Source of the DNA: Pelagophyceae sp. CCMP2097
Taxonomy: Eukaryota; Sar; Pelagophyceae
Reading direction: 5' to 3'
NCBI GenBank assembly: GCA_026770575.1
Contig: MU657172.1
Coordinates: 558,401 to 583,681, forward strand
DNA length: 25,281 bases
Position numbers and translations under genes: made by a program. Positions 18,396-25,281 of the stretch are shown here, piece by piece; position 1 is the first letter of the stretch; each line of letters starts with the position of its first letter. The notes under the pieces were generated by a model, which was not told the DNA's origin, made no database searches, and saw nothing but the letters and a program-made list of their open reading frames with translations.

Positions 18396-20100
18396 ATGTT
18401 TCTAGGTCGCGATTTGAGAGTGTGAGCGCAACCGATCTCCGATAGTGCGCCATCGCCTCAGAACTGGTGTCGGGTGCCCATGAACCTGTTTCTGCAAAAG
18501 GCCGTTTGTCCCCCCGGCTCCTGTGGCCCGCGTGCGAAGCATTTCTTGCTCCGCGCGTTTCCCTTGATCGGGCCTTTCTCGGTCCATAGCCAACCGGTTC
18601 CGTCGCTTCTTGGGGCCATCGATCCGCGCCGAGGTTCGTCGCCCGCGCGCGCAACATCGCTTCTGCGCGCGCAGGCGCGCCCGATTGCCATCTACAAGGC
18701 CCCCTTGAACCCAGACGAGCACTGTTTTCCCAGGCCGCTGGGTGGCCGTTGAAGGAATAGCTGGGGCTTTATATGCACTTTTGAACCCGCAAATTGTCTA
18801 ACATCGCGGCCGTCTATAGACACGAGGAGCGGCCGTTAAGATTCGTTCAACGGCCCAATAAAACGTTCACCGGCCAAGAATCCGTTTAGATCCGTTCAAC
18901 GGCCCAAAATATGTTCGCCTTCGGAATTTCCCCCTAAAATTCAATCCCTGCCCCTCTGGACGGCGCGTACGGTTCACGCGCCGACGCAGGACGCGGGTAA
19001 TGGCGCCACCCCTGCGCCGCTTCGACAGCGAGGCGCCCTCGGCCATCTGAACCCGCGCCGAGCACCCGGCGCTCGGCCGAGCCTCGGAACGCCGCAAACG
19101 CGACCTACGGCGATTTCATCGCAACTGTTCCGAGCCCGTTCTCAGTGGTTTCGGGCGCGATCGGGGCGATCCAAAAGACGAAGCCCCACCATTTCGCCCC
19201 CTCTCCCCAACGGAACAAGGTTCAAGCCTCGAGGGACAAAAGGCGCGCGCGGTAGTAGTTACCTTTACACTCCTTCGCGCGGAAATTTCACATCCCTAGA
19301 GGGGATTAGGGCGCTGGGGCCGCGCGGGGGCGCTGCAGGCGGCTTTTGAGGGTATAGGGGGCGTCCCAGGGCTACCCAAGGCCCAGGTCAAAAGGGCTCG
19401 GGCGGGAAGCGCGCCGGCGCCGCGGTACGCCCCGACTTTGGGTCGAAAAACAACTTTTTGAGAAGATTGGGTTGTTCAGGTCAAAAGCGTTAATTGACGG
19501 AGGTCTTGGAGGTGGAGGTGCCAAGGTCGATGCTTTGTTGGAATTAAGCGCCGAAAGGCTCCAGCGACGTGCCTTGATCTCGGCGGCCCATGCGCTTCCT
19601 GCGTTGCGGCGACGCCCTGGGCGGGAAGTAGTTTGGCATGGAATTGGAGGGCACTTTGGGAGGTTGTGCTCGGGCCCTCACGGGACCTGCCACGCGCCGG
19701 TAGCCGGTGGGAACCGCTCGTAGATGCCCCACGACCATCCCGACCACCTCCCGTGCGCTGCGCGGGCATTTGCATAGGCGCTTGCCCATTTCGGCATGAA
19801 ACGCACCCCCATACTGTGCCCAAACGGCGCCGAGGACGCCCCCGCCGCGGAACTTTTTGGCCCGGGCAGCTAAACGGACCCCGCCGCGTCGGATCGCACC
19901 CTCAAATCCCGCCCGCCACCAGCGCGTGAGCGCGCACTCGGCTTGCCCAAATTGGAATCGCCTCTTGGGATGTGAAATTCCCGCGCGCAGTTTCAGTGGC
20001 CGGATTATCCTGCGGATGTAAACCCGCCTTTGCCGATGAAATCGACAATAAGAGCTTTGCAATTGCAGGCGGGTGTCCGAGGTGACACCGATTACCATTA
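18396..20100. other. Spacer, no supported gene
   Basis: Short frames occur on both strands without exon-like content. A short direct repeat TCCGTTCAACGGCCCAA-type lies at about 18842-18910. The rest is GC-rich and non-descript. Confidence 0.4.
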
Positions 20101-20129
20101 AGAGCGACTTTTAAAGGCCGTTCGCCCAG

Positions 20130-20465
20130 CGTCAGAGGCTCACTTTCAAATGGAAGTGAAGGTTCATTATTTACATCAAGGTCAAATAATCAAAAAGTAA
20201 ATGAGTAAATGAACTGGTGAATCGACGTTCACTTTGAGACCAATTTTTTTGAAGTGAAGTGAAGTTAATTTGGGGCAATTTGGGGCAATTTGGGACACAG
20301 CGCGCGATAGAGCCACGTCCCGGAGGCTGGCGAGATTTGAATTTTGTGAATGAATTTGTGAACTGAGGTTCACGGTGACCAACAGTTGCGAATGAATATA
20401 AACTGAAGAAAATATGAAAATATTTACTATAATTCACTTCCCGTCACTTCACTAAATTGTGAACG
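20130..20465. repeat. AT-rich foldback-like segment
   Basis: AT-rich island between GC-rich flanks. GAAGTGAA/TTCACTTC-type words occur in both orientations near both ends (20137-20170 and 20440-20456), plus an exact tandem TTTGGGGCAA pair (20269-20290). It resembles a decayed inverted-repeat element, but no clean terminal repeat or target duplication can be drawn. Confidence 0.3.
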
Positions 20466-22254
20466 TCCGACGCTGCGTTCGCCTGGGCTTTTGCCTCCCC
20501 CTCCCAGGAGCTCGCTCGATTGGAGTCTGTGTGCGTCAACACGGCGCTGCGAGGCGAATGGCGGCCTCCGATTTTTCAACGGACCGCACCTTCGGGTCAA
20601 ACTGAGCCGCTATTCACAGAAACCGTCGTCTCTGAACTATTCGGGCGATTCAGGCGCCCTCGCTGGCGCGTATAGGACGCCCCGCGGTGCCCTACGTCGA
20701 CCTGCGAAGAAAGCTCCCGATTCCGGCTTCATTGCCGACAATGGGAGGTGCCTAACTGGAGTCGCCCAGGGCTTTGTTTTTACCATTTTAAAAAAGCTCG
20801 AAACGACGCAGTCCTCGTTCTATGCCCGAAACCTGGCTCGTGCCTAAAATCCATCAATAATACATGCTTTGTTTATCGCTTTTGAAACTGAGATTTATCT
20901 GATCTTGCAGCTCACGGGAATCGCACTTTAGAGGATGTAATATTGGTGGATTTCGCACCATAGTGTTCATTGGACGCTCCGACCTCAGCGCCGGTCTCAC
21001 TTCCCCATTTGAGGGACGTTCGATCAACTTTAAAGGTCATAGTCGCTGAAATTTGGTCGCTCGGAAATTCACGGCCATCGATGCTGCCGGCCTCGGACCG
21101 GCGCAGCCCTCTTTCTTTGCCCGAAACCGACCTCGTGCCCGAAATCCACCAGCATGCCAAGTTTCCTTCAATCGATTTTTGCCTCGTCCTAAATCAATAG
21201 TAAACCCCACTGAGAAACCTATAGAAACCCTATATAGGAAACAGGAATTCCCAGTAGGAATTCATAGTGTCTAGAAATCCGCGTTTCGAGGGTGGCATAC
21301 TGACCAAAATTCGGCATGGAGTATAATGGACGCCCTGAATCCAATGGCGGTCACAGATATTCGTTTTGGGGGACCCTACTAAGCCAACCTTGAAATTCGA
21401 TGCTTTTTAAAATCTTATCCGCGACACAGCGGCTCGCGGGGTGCGCCACCGTGATTATATTCTGGCCCGTAGGGCACCTAGGCCCCATCCATCGATGTGC
21501 CGCCAAAGAACCCGGCGAGACGGCCGCCCCGGGGCGCCGTTCCGGAAAGCCCGCGTCTGAGGATTTGACGACCTTTTAAAAAAGAACACTCTGAAGAAAA
21601 AAATGTTCTGGAAGTTCCTGGTTTCGGCGAAGTTACAGTTCTGGGCAAAACTGCGCGTCGCACCTCCCTCGACGCCGAGCCCGGGGCTTTTGGACCGGAT
21701 GCATTGCGCGGCTCCGCGGGAGCGCCCCGCCGGACGGAAATCAGTCAATCCACGGCATGCGCGCGTGGGTTACGTTGAGGGTTTAAATTTGCTGATTGTG
21801 TAAGAAGAGGCACTCCGAGACATGACGCGCCCACGCAACAACGCAGAGCCCGCGCGTCACGAGGAGCGTCTGGAACTGTAACCCGCTTTATTGGCGATGA
21901 GGGTTTCTTGCTTCTCCCATCAGCGCAAGCTTACCTTGCCCCTAAATTTAATATCCCGGGGAGAAGACAGGCGCGGCGAGCCATGTGCAGTCGAGGAGGG
22001 CTGCACAGGAGCGACTGGCCATCCACCCCGGAGGGCTTCGACCCTCTGGCCTCGCTGTCGGGTACGTCTCCGCTCTCTGCATTCGGGCGTGCACCTTGGC
22101 GATTGTTATGTCTCCTCGGCGGCTCACTTTCAACACGGGCGGCTTCATTTTCGCACGCCGAAGCGGTACGGTGGCCGGCCAGGCAGTCCAGCATATTGTG
22201 GGCCGGCGGCGTTGGTCATGGCCGGGGGTTTGTGTTTTGGATTGAGGACGTAGC
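20466..22254. other. Spacer with a dispersed direct repeat, no supported gene
   Basis: About 50 bp at 20806-20854 (GCAGTCCTCGTTCTATGCCC onward) recur at about 21101-21150 with several mismatches, same strand. Open frames here (20491-20847, 21603-21803 and others) have no recognised content. The long minus-strand frame 21948-22967 crosses a known repeat copy and is rejected. Confidence 0.4.
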
Positions 22255-22800
22255 GTAGGGTCTTGGGTTCGAATCCTGTCGTCGACAAATGGGCGACTAC
22301 ATGTTTTTATTTTAAGCGTTTTTGGTGAAGCGCAGAGGCGATGGGGGTAGGCTTGGGCGGCGCGTGTCGTGGGCGAGTAGGGCGTGGACGAGCAGAGCCA
22401 GACAAGGAGGCACAGAGATCGACCAGTTTCCAAGGCAAAGGACGCCGCGCTCCGAGTAAGCGCACCTAGGCGGGGCGTAGAGACGACGAGCGTGATCCTA
22501 TAGCGATGGGGGGGGTTCCGGGGGGGCACTCCCCGGTAACGAACGCGCGAAGGAGCTCGATATTCGATACTCATCCAATAGGCCAATAGGACGCGGGTAC
22601 CCGTAGATCCTGTGATCAAAAAAACATACAATTGCACGGTCCAGAATCCGATTCCCGTCATCGACAAAGTTTCTCCGGCGTACCCCCCAACCTCCTCTCC
22701 ATGCTCGGCGCCTGGCAGTTGAAGGACGCAGAGCCGCATCATTCTCTCATTTCCAAAAATCCACCAGCCCCGAAGCCCAGCGGCTCCTATTTTGTTTTTA
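22255..22800 (+). repeat. Second copy of the B-box/poly-G repeat family
   Basis: TTGGGTTCGAATCCTGTCGTCGAC at 22264 repeats the B-box-like end of an array unit, GCGTTTTTGGTGAAGCGCAG at 22317 its middle part. 22358-22420 matches 11158-11220, and 22505-22790 matches 8322-8612. All are in the same orientation. The 22-kb copy therefore holds in one place the blocks found separately at 8 kb and 11 kb. Confidence 0.85.
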
Positions 22801-23002
22801 ACTCGAAAAAAGGCTGAATTAAAGTCCGCGGGAACCGTTGTGAGCGGCTGCAGGGGTGACTGCTTCCGAATCAGAAGTTCCGATCGGGCCCGGTCGAAGG
22901 ACCGCCCCGGGCCGGTGCGAACTCGCACGGCGATGCTGTGACCGCGAGCCATCCGTCGAAGCGCCATGCGGTCGCAGCGCGCCGTGCGGTCGCGGGGTCT
23001 GG

Positions 23003-24966
23003 CTACGCGCCACCACCACCAACAGCGGTGCCGGGCCTAGGACGGTGCCGCGTGCCTCGCTGGCGTCGCAGCAACGACACGCACCGCTCCTGGTCCCAGG
23101 CGTCGGAGCCGACGATGTTGATGACGCGGATGGTAGCGTCGCCTGGTTGTGAGTGTGCGTGATGAGTCGAGGTTTGCGTTGGACCAGCCGTTTGCGTCTC
23201 AAAAGGCGTTTGCGCCTCAAAAGAGCCGAGGAACCCCACGCACCGCCGGCGACGACGAGCTTACGCTGCTCCGGCGCGAAGTCGAGCGTGAAGACGCCGC
23301 GCTCCAGGCCCGCGACGGTGCCGATGAGCGCGTTTCCATTCTTTGCGTCGAAGACTCGAGCTTCGTTGGCGCCGCTACCCCCCGCGGCGATAAAATCAGG
23401 TGCTTCGGGAGCAGAGAACTGCGCCGCGTAGACCATGCACGGCTCGCGCTGCTGGATCAAACTCGACGCCCAGTTAATGTCCCTAAGGAAGGATAGTAGG
23501 CAAGGCTCCATCGAAGACTACGAAAGACAGACGGTATCGTTTTTGCCGACTGTCAGACTCACTCGATGAGCTTCCCCGTGCCAAAGTCCCAGAGCTGCAA
23601 CTGCTTCTCTGGTCGCCACGAGCCCGTCAGGATGCCTGCGACCGAGGCCGACCGAGGCGTGTGTGGAAGACACAATCGTTGGAAATCCTTGCTGGAAAAT
23701 TCGGATTTGGCTGGACAGGGCCCTCGACAGAGCCGCACCTTTGTCGGACACGTCCAGCGCGTCGCCGCAGAGGTGTGGCCCGTAGATGGTGCGCACGGAG
23801 TGGCCCGCGCGGGCGTCCTACCACCGACGCCCGAGTCCGGGCCTTCCTTTTCCTTGTTGCGGCGGCCGCCTTACAGCAAGGCGAACGCACCCAGATCTGG
23901 ATCGTGTTGTCCCAGCCGCCGGAGACGAGCATGTCTGGGAGCGTCGGGTGGAACTTGACGCTGAAGATGCGGTTCGAGTGGCCACTCGAATGCTGCGACC
24001 CGTACGACAAACCTGACTGCAACGAGCACACCTCCTACGCAAACAAAAGTCGCCCATTCGGCGACGCCGCCATCGACGGACCTTGCGCGTGTCCTCGTCG
24101 TACACGACGACGGACTTTTCCTTGCCCGCGGCCTGAAGCAACCGTCGTTATCTAGGAATTCAGTAGGAATTCGGTAGGAATATCACACTCACGGCGAAGC
24201 GGTCGCCGTCGGACGAATAGTCCAGCGCGTAGACCTGCTGCTCCGCCGACGGCACCATGGAGTGGAGGCACTTGCCAGACGTAATATGCCTTTTTTGGCA
24301 CTACTCTTGCAAAAGTCGTTCGCAACACACGCCCGACCCCTCGAGCGGCGGCATTGGGCGCCGGTGCGGACCAGTGCTCAATGGCGCCCGCGGCGTTGCC
24401 CGTGAGCAGCACGTTCCTGTACCACGGGGCGCAGCGTCGGGACGTGAGAGGACGTGGCATTCGTGCAGACGAGGGCCCTCGTGAGTCGATGCTTCAACGC
24501 ACTTGGTGCGGTCCTTGCTCAAGGGCCGGAACCGGAGGATCGTCGCGGGCAGGTTGCCGGCCGTCGGGCTCAGCAGCGTCTGGGAAAGCGTGCCCGTGTG
24601 CGCGTTGAAGACGCGCACGGCGCCGTCGCCGCAGCCCGCCGCCAAGTACTTGCCGTCCTGAATGGAGGCGCTCGGTGCGAAAACGGTGGGCTCGCACGGC
24701 GGCGCCAACCGCAGCGGATGCGTCGACGAGGGTGTGGACATGGGGCCGTAGCGTCAGGGGCCGGAGCGCGGGGGCGGAAGAGGCCGCCTCCCGGGGCCGC
24801 CTCGGGCCCGCCAGATTGCCGGTGTGGCGTTGGGACGTACCGGAGAGAACTTGACCGAGAAGACTTCGGCCGCGAGGCCGGCGATGGACATACAGGGCAC
24901 CAGTTTCTTAAGACTCGGCGGCGCCGCGGGCGCGTACGGCTCCTCGTCGCCGCCGAAGAAGGCCAT
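23003..24966 (-). CDS. WD40-repeat propeller protein, 11 exons
   Basis: Role: a seven-bladed WD40 scaffold of a type widespread in eukaryotes; its partner is unknown. Seen: exons 24966-24841, 24657-24503, 24416-24372, 24289-24193, 24132-24082, 24034-23891, 23817-23739, 23635-23563, 23482-23244, 23142-23085 and 23036-23003 join in frame to 366 residues. Blades in order include FSVKFSPDGKYLAAGCGDG..VRVFN (about 36-61), NVLLTGNAAGAIEHW, VYALDYSSDGDRFAAAGKEK, GHSNRIFSVKFHP..LVSGGWDNTIQIW, GDALDVSDKGILTGSWR..LQLWDFGTGKLI, VYAAQFS..IAAGGSGANEARVFD and GVFTLDFAP..DATIRVINI. Start 24966 (ATCATGG) is the first ATG giving a compact N-terminus; an in-frame ATG at 25020 exists. The intron at 24290-24371 ends AAAAAAG, an unusual acceptor. 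The last intron (48 nt) may be retained without changing the stop. Confidence 0.9.
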
Positions 24967-25281
24967 GATGCGGAGGGCGCGGCCGACGCGTCGACGGGGC
25001 AAAGCTCCACAGAGGGGCACCAGAGCAGCCCTAGGATCGGACCTGGGTTGCTTGCTTAAGATCCACCCTGGGTGGGGCTACCCCAAAGTAGCGGCGCTTT
25101 TCGAGCGCAGCGAGCCGAAATCGCTGAATAAATTCTAGGCCGCTCGTGTAAAAAGCCTTACCGGACTTAGCTCCGGTTAACGGATCGAACTCCGTTTTTG
25201 CTCTCAAACTCCGAACTTGGAGGCACCGCCCAGCCGCGCACCGACGTCCCCTGGGGTCAGGAGTGTCGCGACGGACGCGCC
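24967..25281. other. Upstream flank of the WD40 gene
   Basis: No gene seen. GCGCAGCGAGCCGAAATCGC near 25110 belongs to the low-complexity GCGCAGCGAGC-type sequence also seen near 11006. Confidence 0.4.

Noticed and set aside
21948..22967. Longest minus-strand open frame of the spacer (339 codons)
   Set aside because: It runs antisense through the dispersed repeat at 22255-22800. Its translation consists of repeat-derived phantom segments, also seen in antisense frames of the 7-8 kb array.
1..25281. CRISPR arrays, bacterial operons, ribosome binding sites
   Set aside because: The genes are intron-rich and eukaryotic. The tandem arrays have contiguous units with no unique spacers.

Overview
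This is nuclear DNA from a eukaryote. Three genes can be rebuilt exon by exon from conserved protein sequence. They are cut by 32 short spliceosomal introns (47 to 488 nt) with GT..AG ends, one probable GC..AG, and a preference for TAG acceptors. Coding exons have third positions rich in G and C, while the spacers are mixed in composition, repeat-rich and in places AT-rich. This suits a GC-rich unicellular eukaryote such as a microalga (pelagophyte or haptophyte type). The lineage is an inference; no organellar, rRNA or taxon-specific marker is present.

Layout. 1-1014: gene-free, with short palindromes. 1015-3904 (minus): a 12-exon WDR82/Swd2-like WD40 protein, the subunit of SET1/COMPASS and of PP1 and cleavage/polyadenylation complexes. 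Two of its introns are filled with a 10-11 bp minisatellite. 4232-5111 (plus): three 156-bp tandem repeats running into an orphan ORF that ends in an alanine/proline repeat. 5112-11580: accessory and repeat DNA. It holds a TA-flanked inverted-repeat element (5701-6143), a 9-unit 18-bp hairpin array (6520-6680), a 59-bp direct repeat, and a six-unit array of a roughly 220-bp sequence carrying a tRNA B-box-like motif and a variable poly-G tract (7180-8470). 11581-14314 (plus): a 12-exon BFR1-like coiled-coil protein. 15225-16851 (plus): an orphan protein with an unresolved 5' end and a +1 frame continuation at its 3' end. 17187-17560: palindromic repeats. 17832-18395 (minus): an intronless orphan ORF. 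18396-22990: mostly non-coding, with a second copy of the array-linked repeat (22255-22800). 23003-24966 (minus): an 11-exon WD40-propeller protein of unknown role.

The genes do not form an operon or evident pathway. WDR82 acts in chromatin and transcription, BFR1 proteins in mRNA/ER and segregation functions, and the second WD40 protein is uncharacterised. The notable material is in gene architecture and repeats: a frame-forced GC-AG intron, minisatellite-swollen introns around a single exon, a near-invariant G at exon starts, frame-preserving tandem repeats, and a family of B-box-bearing repeats.
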